DNA of 6,172 nucleotides from Anaerolineaceae bacterium (lineage in GTDB: Bacteria > Chloroflexota > Anaerolineae > Anaerolineales > Anaerolineaceae), in contig JACZIY010000159.1 in NCBI GenBank assembly GCA_014860845.1, positions 1 through 6,172 of the forward strand, in the 5' to 3' direction. Shown in pieces: positions 1 to 6,172 of this stretch (position 1 is its first letter; every line of letters begins with the position of its first letter). Both the position numbers and the translations under genes were made by a program. Below the pieces are notes generated by a model, which saw nothing but the letters and a program-made list of their open reading frames with translations, did not search any database and was not told the origin of the DNA.

Positions 1-2488
1 TGGTATTCTCTGTCCCATCAGCGTTGGTAAGCGTTGGCACAGGTTTGTCCTTAAAGAAGGAATCGAAAGTGCCCTGCATGGATACAGCTAACGGGTAGGA
101 TGATTGCGTTTCACCGATTTCAAATCCAAGCTCAGGATATAACTCGAAATCAGGTTGGATATTGGTACTTGTGGATGTCCAGGCATCATTACTGGAACTG
201 AGCAAAACGGTTGTCTCGCGTTGTTCTGCCTGTTCTTTTTCTACCTGAACTGGTGAAGCCCAGTTCATACTGATGGCTGGTAATCCTGAAACGATCAGGT
301 TTTCACCCGCCATCATATCTGGTCGCACATCCACAAAAAATGGATAAGCAACAGCCTGTATTTCCTGGACCTGTACCTGGCCAACATTACGATTGACTGC
401 CACAGGGAAGGCGGCATTTTGCGAATCCATCACTAATTGGGTTTGAACGTCGACCCCATATGAGTTGAGCATTTCGATTATTCCAGTTTCAATAGGGGTC
501 AATGTCAGGTAGCCATTGACGTAATCCGCATCCAATTTGTAGGGGCTGATTGCCAGTATTACAGCACCACCGCGCATGAGGAATTGATCAATGGCATATT
601 GCTCAATTTCACCCAGGTTTTGTGGCGCAATGATAACGACTGCATCAAAATTATCAGGAATTCTTCCAGTGCTGAGGTCAATGTACTGTAGTTCGTAGTC
701 ACTGTTTAACTGATCCAGGGCATATTGATAACTGGATATCGTCTGTTGGGTCTGGCCATAAATATCCTGGGTGGTAGTGGGTGGTGTCCAGATGCCGACC
801 ACTTTCAAAAATCCGCTCGAAGTTCGTTTTAAAGCCGATTCGATTGCCAGGCGTATATCTGCTTCATTGGCTTCCGTTGGGGGATAAATGATTTGAGCCT
901 GGTCGCCATTTTGTAGCAGGAGATGGAAGAAATAGGAATCCTGAGAGAATAGAGCAACCGGATAAGGTTCTATTCCCAATTCTTCGATCAATTGTTGACG
1001 CGTAAAAAATGCACCATCAGCATCCGGATCTTCAATTTCGAAAAGAAACTTACCATTCGACTCATCCTGAATTTGATTGGCGATCTGGTTGATGAGAACA
1101 ACGATCTCGTTTTCATTTTCTGGTAATAGATTTTGAGATAAAAGTAAGGTTAACTTAACGGGTTCCACAATTTCTGCCAGAATTGAATCGATACTCTGAA
1201 AACCATAAACCGTTTTCTTAACCGCAGAAGTCAGGTTATACTCGAGGTTTTTAAGGCTGACATTCACCCCGGTGGCTGCCTGCTGCACTTCTATCAAATC
1301 CTCCAATCCAATCACAATAGATTGATCTCCATAACGAACCAGGATATTAAAATATGCGTTTACAATGGAGGATTCATTTCTTCCGGCAATTTGGAAAGGT
1401 GTTGGCTGAATGCCATAAGCCTGATTTGCTTCGGATTCAATTTCCGGGTCAGAAATAGGATCAACCACCTCGGCTGTAATCTTCCCCCGGGAAGCGATTT
1501 CGTATTCTTTGAGCATGTCGCTGATTGGGGGAATGAGTGGAGAAAGTAGGGGGTGAGTCTTTTCACTGAGGTAAGCTCTAATAAGGAGTTGCTCAGGTAA
1601 TGTGGAAATCAAATCCCGTGTTGTTTGAGAAATAGTGAATTCTTTTTGAGAGGTCAAATCCAAACGCAAACCATACAAGGGATATATCCAGATGTTAATT
1701 GCAATCAAATTCAAGCAAATTAATGCAGTGGTCCGCAAGGTTGTAAAACGGTATTTCGTGGCATGCTGAGACCAGCGTAAACGATCAATTGATAGCACAT
1801 TTAACACAATAAAAAAGGTACTTAATGAACCGTAATACACCAGATCACGAACATCAATAACACCACGCTGTATACTTTCAAAGCGGCTGCCAGTGCCAAT
1901 TGCTCGTAAAATCTCAACCAAAGAGCTCGGGAAAAAACTCGTAAAAAACGAACTACCAATCAGATAAAATGTCCCTCCGGTAATGACAGTCAGAATTAGC
2001 GCAACAATCTGATTATCGGTTCTTGAGGAAATGAACAATCCGATAGATGCATATGCAGCAGCAATTAAGATGGATGCCAGATACCCACCTATGACGGGTC
2101 CCCAATCAAAATTTCCCAGAAGAGATACCATGATAGGGAATGGCAATGTTAATAATAGTGCGATTCCAATCATGCTCATTACTGCCAGGAATTTTCCCAG
2201 CACAAGTTGTACATGGCTGGTTGGTAATGAAAGCAATATCTCCAGCGTTCCTGACCGCTGTTCTTCACTCCACTGACGCATGGTCAGTGCTGCAATTAAG
2301 AAAATCATCAGGATTGGAATCCAGGAAAATAAAGGACGAATATCTGCTATTCCCCTGGCAAAAAATCCCTCGACAGTGAAGAATATGATCGCAATGGCAG
2401 CTAAATATGTCCCTAAGAAGATGACTGCCAACAAGGAATTAAAATAACTATTAAGTTCTTTGCGTGTGATTGCCAGTATTTGTTTCAT
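1..2488 (-). CDS. Fused ABC-2 permease / GldG-like auxiliary protein (GldF-GldG fusion), C-terminus beyond window
   Basis: This is the membrane and extracytoplasmic part of an ABC-2 type exporter. I translated the frame by hand from the ATG at 2488-2486 to the left edge, and it stays open for 829 codons without a stop or frameshift. Residues about 17-185 hold five hydrophobic segments. The ABC-2 motif WSEEQRSGTLEILLSLP lies at 73-89 and the GldF-type motif FESIQRGVIDVRD at 203-215. A further membrane segment follows at about 216-232, and another at 255-274 leads into the GldG-like domain. That domain opens with RLDLTSQKEFTIS near 275 and includes DQFLMRGGAVILAISP near 634-649 (ABC_transp_aux-type). 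A ribosome binding site GAGGTG overlaps the stop of the upstream ATPase gene, 8 bases away, so the two are co-translated partners. Separate GldF and GldG total roughly 800 residues; this frame is already longer, and the expected C-terminal membrane anchor is not visible. The cargo is unknown. Confidence 0.88.
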   Translation of the reverse strand, partial: MKQILAITRKELNSYFNSLLAVIFLGTYLAAIAIIFFTVEGFFARGIADIRPLFSWIPILMIFLIAALTMRQWSEEQRSGTLEILLSLPTSHVQLVLGKFLAVMSMIGIALLLTLPFPIMVSLLGNFDWGPVIGGYLASILIAAAYASIGLFISSRTDNQIVALILTVITGGTFYLIGSSFFTSFFPSSLVEILRAIGTGSRFESIQRGVIDVRDLVYYGSLSTFFIVLNVLSIDRLRWSQHATKYRFTTLRTTALICLNLIAINIWIYPLYGLRLDLTSQKEFTISQTTRDLISTLPEQLLIRAYLSEKTHPLLSPLIPPISDMLKEYEIASRGKITAEVVDPISDPEIESEANQAYGIQPTPFQIAGRNESSIVNAYFNILVRYGDQSIVIGLEDLIEVQQAATGVNVSLKNLEYNLTSAVKKTVYGFQSIDSILAEIVEPVKLTLLLSQNLLPENENEIVVLINQIANQIQDESNGKFLFEIEDPDADGAFFTRQQLIEELGIEPYPVALFSQDSYFFHLLLQNGDQAQIIYPPTEANEADIRLAIESALKRTSSGFLKVVGIWTPPTTTQDIYGQTQQTISSYQYALDQLNSDYELQYIDLSTGRIPDNFDAVVIIAPQNLGEIEQYAIDQFLMRGGAVILAISPYKLDADYVNGYLTLTPIETGIIEMLNSYGVDVQTQLVMDSQNAAFPVAVNRNVGQVQVQEIQAVAYPFFVDVRPDMMAGENLIVSGLPAISMNWASPVQVEKEQAEQRETTVLLSSSNDAWTSTSTNIQPDFELYPELGFEIGETQSSYPLAVSMQGTFDSFFKDKPVPTLTNADGTENT

Positions 2489-2496
2489 CTTTCACC

Positions 2497-3417
2497 TCAC
2501 TCTGCAATGGCAAGTTCGTTGAAAACAGATTCGAGAGTGTGCACATCTTTACGAAGTTCGCGCAGAGGCCAATTTTTTTCCACTGATAGCTGGAATATTT
2601 TTGGTGTGATGTCTGAATCCGGTTGACCGTGGATGTAATATTGCGGGTATCCGTTCTGACCTGATTCTCTCGTTACCCCAACAACTCCATTTAACTGCTT
2701 CAATAATTCTTCTGCATCTGGGCAATCTTCATCCAGGACCAATATGGCATTATCTGTATTTGAAAGGTCGGATAAGCGTGAATCAGCCTTGATCCTGCCA
2801 TTCATGATCATAATAACCCGATCACAAAGTGCTTCCACTTCTGATAGGATATGGGTGGAAAACAGAACAGTACTTTGTCGGGCAAGATTTTTAATTAATT
2901 GTCGGATTTCGATTATTTGTGTAGGATCGAGTCCGACCGTTGGTTCATCGAGGATGAGAATTTCTGGTTTGTGTAAGATTGCCTGTGCCAGACCTACCCT
3001 TTGACGCATACCTTTGCTGAGCTGTCCGATGGGGCGGGTGACAACATTGTCCAGGTTGACAGCATGAATTGAATCGATGATGGCTGGAATTTGATCTTCA
3101 GGATTTATCATTCGCAAGTCTGCCATCATAAATAAATAATCCTGAACAGTTAAGTCTGGATATAACGGTGCATTTTCAGGCAAATAACCAATTTTTGCTT
3201 GAGCCACCGTGCGATCCTTTACAATATCCAAACCATTAATGGAAACAGTTCCACTATCTGGCTCCAAAACACCGGTGATCATTTTCATTAACGTCGTCTT
3301 GCCAGCTCCATTGGGTCCGAGTAAACCAACAATTTCGCCTTTTTGGATATCAATATTTGTTGATTGGAGTGCCTGAATTTCCCCGTACGATTTGGATAAA
3401 TCACGAATTTCAATCAT
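2497..3417 (-). CDS. ABC transporter ATP-binding protein, GldA-like
   Basis: This is the cytoplasmic ATPase that powers the ABC-2 exporter encoded just downstream. In the 306-residue form it has Walker A GPNGAGKTT at 34-42, signature LSKGMRQRVGLAQ at 133-145, Walker B ILILDEP at 153-159, D-loop GLDP at 162-165 and switch histidine H189, so it should be catalytically competent. The Q-loop reads GYLPENAPLY (77-86), with glutamate in place of the usual glutamine. As I recall the family, this is the normal state in GldA-like ATPases, as is GLDPTQ-type sequence after Walker B. The last 90 or so residues form the small C-terminal domain common in drug/gliding-type ATPases. I prefer the ATG at 3417 because GGGAGG lies 5 bases upstream. 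An in-frame ATG at 3429 adds four residues but has no ribosome binding site, and its first codons are the Shine-Dalgarno itself. The stop overlaps the ribosome binding site of the permease gene. Confidence 0.93.
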   Translation of the reverse strand: MIEIRDLSKSYGEIQALQSTNIDIQKGEIVGLLGPNGAGKTTLMKMITGVLEPDSGTVSINGLDIVKDRTVAQAKIGYLPENAPLYPDLTVQDYLFMMADLRMINPEDQIPAIIDSIHAVNLDNVVTRPIGQLSKGMRQRVGLAQAILHKPEILILDEPTVGLDPTQIIEIRQLIKNLARQSTVLFSTHILSEVEALCDRVIMIMNGRIKADSRLSDLSNTDNAILVLDEDCPDAEELLKQLNGVVGVTRESGQNGYPQYYIHGQPDSDITPKIFQLSVEKNWPLRELRKDVHTLESVFNELAIAE

Positions 3418-3427
3418 TGTGCCTCCC
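3415..3427 (-). promoter_or_regulatory. Ribosome binding site deciding the ATPase start
   Basis: On the minus strand GGGAGGC (3427-3421) precedes ATG (3417-3415) with four bases, CACA, between GGAGG and the start codon. The alternative ATG at 3429 overlaps this element and has only TTCTAAAC in front of it. The downstream start is therefore the better choice. Confidence 0.75.
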
Positions 3428-3471
3428 ATGTTTAGAAATCAGGATTTTTACTCAATTAATGTACTACTATT

Positions 3472-3501
3472 ATTGTAATAATTCCATTAGAGATTTATTA
3501 A
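3472..3501 (-). promoter_or_regulatory. Weak candidate promoter for the ABC exporter genes
   Basis: On the minus strand TTAATA (3501-3496) is followed after 18 bases by TACAAT (3477-3472), which matches 4 of 6 and 5 of 6 consensus positions. It would start transcription near 3465, about 48 bases before the ATPase ATG. The -35 element overlaps the end of the upstream terminator, and the whole stretch is AT-rich, so chance matches are likely. It is listed because a terminator directly upstream implies that the ABC genes need their own promoter somewhere in this gap. Confidence 0.3.
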
Positions 3502-3537
3502 AAAACACCTTTTTTTCCGGAGAAAATAGGTGTTTTT
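3500..3537 (-). terminator. Intrinsic terminator after the TspO-like gene
   Basis: A perfect 10-base inverted repeat (3501-3510 AAAAACACCT against 3528-3537 AGGTGTTTTT) continues, after one mismatch, into four A-T pairs and a wobble pair around a CCGGA loop. Read on the minus strand, the stem ends in GGTG followed by six T residues. It begins 22 bases past the TspO-like stop codon and should end the degV-DUF1295-TspO transcript. The plus strand also has five T residues after the stem, but no gene on that strand needs it. Confidence 0.85.
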
Positions 3538-3559
3538 GGTTTATTGGGTAATTTAAATC

Positions 3560-4333
3560 TCAGGCTCGTTTGTAACGGGCAATTAGTTGTTTTCTTCGTA
3601 GAACACCACGAGCGATCACTAGAAAAATTGCCAGAATGGCTGAACCTGCCCATGCAGTGGTAGAGACAACAGTATCACCGCTTCCATTTTGTGTGATACC
3701 AATGAATGCCCAGATAAGCACCAATGTGTAAAAAACTTCAGAGCGTTTAAGGGTCATTATTAGACCCAGGATTACACCAACCACCAGAACGATAACCGTC
3801 CAGATAGTTTCGCTGAGACCAAAACCATCCCAATTTAAGTCCAGCAAGACAACCGAAGCATTTGCAATTGTAGCTACAGATATCCACCCCAGATAAATGC
3901 TGAAAGGCATATCTACCAACCAGCGTTCATTAAGAGCGCTTTTGCTTGTTCCAATGCCCAGACGTAGGTAAATTACGAACAATGAAACCAATAAGCCGAG
4001 CATTAGAAGCATTGATAATGGGAATTGTAAATAATGCCAGGCAAATATCCAGCCACCATTAAAAAGATTAGCCAGAATGAACCAGATCCCGACACGATCG
4101 AGTCGGGCATTATCTTTTTGTGCGGGTAATACCTGGTAGACCGCAAAAACTGCCAACGTCAGATAAATAACACCCCAAATGGCAAAGACATATCCAGCGG
4201 GTGTGAATAATGCGCCAAAAGAATCACTCACTGCCCCGGTTTGAAGATTATTAATCGGAAGAATATTGGCTAATGCATTGACCGTGATAGTAGCCAGTAA
4301 AGAAACAAGATTAAGAATGCGAATTATTTTCAT
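3560..4333 (-). CDS. Long TspO/MBR-like (tryptophan-rich sensory protein-like) membrane protein
   Basis: This is an integral membrane protein related to TspO, a family that binds porphyrins, sterols and other lipophilic ligands. In the 257-residue form, TPAGYVFAIWGVIYL (44-58) matches the TspO motif around PPxWVFxxVW-LY, NLFNGGW (89-95) matches the Asn-Trp region of helix 3, and PFSIYLGWISVATIAN (143-158) matches the last conserved helix. Canonical TspO has about 155 residues and five helices. This protein has about eight hydrophobic segments, the extra ones at roughly 174-192, 199-216 and 224-244, and ends in a basic tail rich in Arg and Lys. Two ATGs lie in tandem (4336 and 4333). GAGGT sits 2 bases before the first and 5 before the second, so I favour the second. 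It is the last gene of the operon, with a terminator 22 bases downstream. The family assignment is by motif pattern; the ligand and role are unknown. Confidence 0.75.
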   Translation of the reverse strand: MKIIRILNLVSLLATITVNALANILPINNLQTGAVSDSFGALFTPAGYVFAIWGVIYLTLAVFAVYQVLPAQKDNARLDRVGIWFILANLFNGGWIFAWHYLQFPLSMLLMLGLLVSLFVIYLRLGIGTSKSALNERWLVDMPFSIYLGWISVATIANASVVLLDLNWDGFGLSETIWTVIVLVVGVILGLIMTLKRSEVFYTLVLIWAFIGITQNGSGDTVVSTTAWAGSAILAIFLVIARGVLRRKQLIARYKRA

Positions 4334-4357
4334 CATATACCTCTTTTAATTAATTTA

Positions 4358-5143
4358 TTATTTTTTGGGAAACCATGGAATGAAGGCATTGGTTGTCTTC
4401 ATATATTCTTTATATCCGGGTTTTCTCTCCGCCATAGATTTTTCTAACATGGCGACACCCGAGACTTTAATAAGAAAATAAGTCATGATTATCGGACTGA
4501 AGATCGTCAGGTAGCCCAATGTGGTACCTGCAGCTATCAAGTAGAAACCCCACCATTGTGCTGAATCTCCAAAGTAATTCGGGTGACGTGTAAAGTGCCA
4601 CACACCGGTATTTAATAACTTGCCTTTGTTTTTGGGATTTTTCTTGAATTTTTCAAGCTGTAAATCTCCAACGGTTTCAAAAAAGAAACCGATCGCCCAT
4701 ATAATGATCCCAAAAATTTCCAATATACCAATTTTAGCAGGTGTAGCTGTTGCATGGATGTGAATCAGTGGTGCTGAGATAAGAAACATCAGGGTACCTT
4801 GTAACATGAAGGTCTGCAGGTAGCTATACCACCACCATTTATTCCCATACTCCTTTCGCCAGGCTGCATAACGAAAATCTTCGGGTTTCCCTTTATTTCG
4901 CAAGAAAATATGGGTAGTCAGGCGTAAACCCCAAAGCGTGACCAAAATATTGATAATCCATTTGCGGATCATAAATTCTTCAGGGGTTACCAAAAAAACT
5001 ACCCAATTGACTAAAACAAATCCAAAGCCCCAGATGATATCAACAATGCTGGTGTTTTTTATTTTTAAGCTCAATAACCACATCAAGGTCATCAAAATCC
5101 AGATGGTTAATGCTGACAGACCGTAATAAGACCAGTAACCCAT
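4358..5143 (-). CDS. DUF1295 family membrane protein (steroid 5-alpha-reductase / ICMT-like fold)
   Basis: This is a 261-residue polytopic membrane protein of the DUF1295 family, which belongs to the steroid 5-alpha-reductase and isoprenylcysteine methyltransferase-like group. Visible family marks are SIVDIIWGFGF (32-42), WGLRLTTHI (71-79), the pattern E156-x3-D160-x-Q162 followed by KFKKNPKNKGK, the cofactor-site-like GVWHFTRHPNYFGD (180-193), SGVAMLEK (228-235), and the C-terminal GYKEYMKTTNAFIPWFP (243-259). The length is normal for the family and all the conserved segments are present, so it should be active. The reaction is unknown: relatives reduce double bonds with NADPH or methylate lipophilic substrates at the membrane. 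Its ATG directly follows the degV stop codon, and AGGAGG lies 5 bases upstream inside the degV coding sequence, so translation is coupled to degV. The TspO-like gene begins 24 bases later. Confidence 0.9.
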   Translation of the reverse strand: MGYWSYYGLSALTIWILMTLMWLLSLKIKNTSIVDIIWGFGFVLVNWVVFLVTPEEFMIRKWIINILVTLWGLRLTTHIFLRNKGKPEDFRYAAWRKEYGNKWWWYSYLQTFMLQGTLMFLISAPLIHIHATATPAKIGILEIFGIIIWAIGFFFETVGDLQLEKFKKNPKNKGKLLNTGVWHFTRHPNYFGDSAQWWGFYLIAAGTTLGYLTIFSPIIMTYFLIKVSGVAMLEKSMAERKPGYKEYMKTTNAFIPWFPKK

Positions 5144-5155
5144 TTAGACCTCCTG
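5141..5155 (-). promoter_or_regulatory. Ribosome binding site of the DUF1295 gene inside the degV 3' end (TAA-ATG coupling)
   Basis: On the minus strand the end of degV reads GAG-CAG-GAG-GTC-TAA and is immediately followed by ATG. AGGAGG within those codons lies 5 bases before the ATG of the DUF1295 gene. A ribosome finishing degV ends next to the new start codon, which predicts translational coupling and near-equal synthesis of both proteins. Confidence 0.85.
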
Positions 5156-6085
5156 CTCTTTATTGTTCATTCCAGGGATGCTATTTCGAATTTTATTCAC
5201 CCGATCCCGGATATTGGAAAACTTCGATTCAAACATGGTTTTATGGATCTCTTTTTGAATGGAAACAATACAGATTGTTCCTGGACCAACATGCGCTCCA
5301 ATCGCTGGGGTTACATAGGAGATAATAGGTTCTATACCTGGCCAAATATCCTGGAGTTCATCCCGCACCTGTAATGCGTTTTGATATGCATCGGCGTGGA
5401 TAATTCCAACCATTTCAGCAGGTCCCAATTCCCTGGCGATTTCTAAAAAACGTTGATGTGCTTTCTTTCTTGTGCGTTTCATCTCCACTCCGGAAACACC
5501 ATTACTCATTTTGGTTATCGGTTTGATTTCCAGAAGATTTCCGATGCTTTGCATCGCGAATGAAAGACGGCCACCGCGTCTTAAATATTCAAGGGTCTCA
5601 AGTTTGGCAAAGGCATTGGTAAGTGGTTTTTTCTTTAATATTTCTGCTTCCACCTCATCCAGACTGGCACCTTTTTTTGCTAGATTCGCTCCGATTAATG
5701 CCAATAGGCCTAAACCCATGCTGAGTTGACCAGAGTCGATGACTCGAACTGGAATAGTACTAAAAGAATCAGCTGCAATTTTTGCAACATTGTTGATATT
5801 ACTTAAAGTTTCAGAAATGTGAATGGAAATAATTCCATCGGCACCCGCGTCTGCCAGTTTTTGATAAGCTGTTATAAAAGCATCCATGCCTGGTGCTGAT
5901 GTGGTTGGTAAAGGGTTGGCAGTTGGTAATGACTTAAAAAAAATCTCTCGGCTCAATTCAATCCCATCCAGGTAACTCTTTCCATTCATATTGACGTAAC
6001 AGGGGATCACCAGAATGTCTAATTCTTCTACGAGAGAGATTGGGAGATCGCATGTGCTATCTGTGACAATTTTAACATTACCCAT
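5144..6085 (-). CDS. DegV family fatty-acid-binding protein (FakB-like) with C-terminal extension
   Basis: DegV/FakB proteins are soluble and bind a fatty acid; in Gram-positive bacteria they present it to the kinase FakA, giving acyl-phosphate for phospholipid synthesis. In the 313-residue form the family marks are KIVTDSTCDLP (5-15), SYLDGIEL (37-44), PTTSAPG (60-66), the carboxylate-site region ISETLSN (90-96), VIDSGQLSMGLG (115-126), LEYLRRGGRLS (164-174), IKPI (186-189) and the conserved histidine in AHVGPG (263-268). The usual DegV length is about 280 residues; here a charged tail of about 38 residues follows. The start is chosen at 6085: GGAAAGG sits 6 bases upstream, while the ATG at 6088 is only 3 bases away. 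The furthest ATG (6112) has no ribosome binding site and would lie about 5 bases from the predicted transcript start. It is first in an operon with two membrane proteins. No FakA-like kinase gene is seen in the window. Confidence 0.92.
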   Translation of the reverse strand: MGNVKIVTDSTCDLPISLVEELDILVIPCYVNMNGKSYLDGIELSREIFFKSLPTANPLPTTSAPGMDAFITAYQKLADAGADGIISIHISETLSNINNVAKIAADSFSTIPVRVIDSGQLSMGLGLLALIGANLAKKGASLDEVEAEILKKKPLTNAFAKLETLEYLRRGGRLSFAMQSIGNLLEIKPITKMSNGVSGVEMKRTRKKAHQRFLEIARELGPAEMVGIIHADAYQNALQVRDELQDIWPGIEPIISYVTPAIGAHVGPGTICIVSIQKEIHKTMFESKFSNIRDRVNKIRNSIPGMNNKEQEV

Positions 6086-6124
6086 CATTTGCCTTTCCAG
6101 GTACAAGTTCATAATTTAAACAAA

Positions 6125-6133
6125 ATTATATCA
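6125..6133 (-). promoter_or_regulatory. Extended -10 promoter of the degV operon
   Basis: The minus strand reads TGATATAAT at 6133-6125, a perfect TATAAT box with the upstream TGn extension. No good -35 hexamer lies 16-18 bases further up (CTATTT at 17), as is usual for extended -10 promoters or activator-dependent ones. Transcription would start near 6117, giving a leader of about 30 bases before the ATG at 6085 and making the ATG at 6112 unlikely as a start. Confidence 0.65.
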
Positions 6134-6154
6134 AACCAATGTTCACAAAATAGA

Positions 6155-6172
6155 CTTTGTACAATCTTTGTA
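6155..6172. repeat. Two direct copies of CTTTGTA with an 11-base period upstream of the degV promoter
   Basis: CTTTGTA occurs at 6155-6161 and again at 6166-6172, which is one DNA helical turn apart. The copies fall at about -38 to -55 from the predicted start of the degV transcript. The first copy also forms part of a perfect 8-base palindrome TTGTACAA (6157-6164). The window ends at the second copy, so further repeats could follow. The placement suits an activator site, but the units are short. Confidence 0.35.

Noticed and set aside
547..560. A 14-base sequence TGATTGCCAGTATT repeated at 2467-2480
   Set aside because: Both copies lie in the same frame of the same gene and encode the hydrophobic run ILAI. 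It looks like a coding coincidence rather than a functional repeat.
1322..1566. Short open frames on both strands within the GldG-like region
   Set aside because: The minus-strand one is in a different frame from the 829-codon reading frame that covers the same bases, and the plus-strand one has no motif. Both are chance open frames.
2031..2379. Two overlapping plus-strand open frames
   Set aside because: They lie opposite the GldF-like part of the fusion gene, which has clear family motifs. The plus-strand translations show no recognisable domain and have no convincing ribosome binding site.
2744..3004. Plus-strand open frame opposite the ATPase gene
   Set aside because: It is fully explained as the complement of the Walker B and signature region of the ATPase.
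3418..3559. Possible riboswitch or small RNA in the gap between the two operons
   Set aside because: The gap is about 140 bases, and nearly 40 of these form the terminator hairpin. No other stable paired structure or known riboswitch core was seen.
4938..5325. Plus-strand open frames opposite the degV/DUF1295 junction
   Set aside because: They cross a tightly coupled gene junction on the other strand and encode no recognisable protein features.

Overview
All coding sequence that I can support in this window lies on the minus strand, so the genes read from right to left. Two transcription units are visible. They are separated by a short AT-rich gap that holds a clear intrinsic terminator. No RNA gene, CRISPR array, insertion sequence or attachment site was seen, and no credible gene lies on the plus strand.

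The first unit (right, about 6130 to 3500) has an extended -10 promoter followed by three genes: a DegV-family fatty-acid-binding protein, a DUF1295 membrane protein, and a long TspO/MBR-like membrane protein. The degV stop codon directly abuts the DUF1295 start (TAA-ATG), and the DUF1295 ribosome binding site lies inside the last codons of degV, so these two are almost certainly translationally coupled. The TspO-like gene follows 24 bases later with its own ribosome binding site. All three families are known or suspected to handle hydrophobic molecules (acyl chains, lipids or sterol-like compounds, porphyrins). A membrane-lipid or lipophilic-ligand role for the operon is therefore a reasonable inference, but nothing in the sequence names the substrate.

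The second unit (left, about 3477 to beyond base 1) encodes an ABC-2 type exporter. A GldA-like ATPase is followed after 8 bases by a very long open frame of at least 829 codons that runs off the left edge. Its N-terminal 240 residues are an ABC-2 permease of the GldF type, and the rest is a GldG-like extracytoplasmic auxiliary domain, so GldF and GldG are fused in one polypeptide. In Bacteroidota the separate GldA/F/G proteins are linked to gliding and type IX secretion. Outside that phylum such transporters are widespread, with unknown cargo.

The organism is bacterial, moderately AT-rich, and uses strong AGGAGG-type ribosome binding sites. The combination of a fused GldFG exporter and a DegV protein fits Chloroflexota (Anaerolineae-like) best. 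This is an impression from gene content, not a demonstrated assignment. I do not see a clearly new defence or mobile system. The most unusual items are the degV-DUF1295-TspO operon and the extended architectures of its DegV and TspO-like members.
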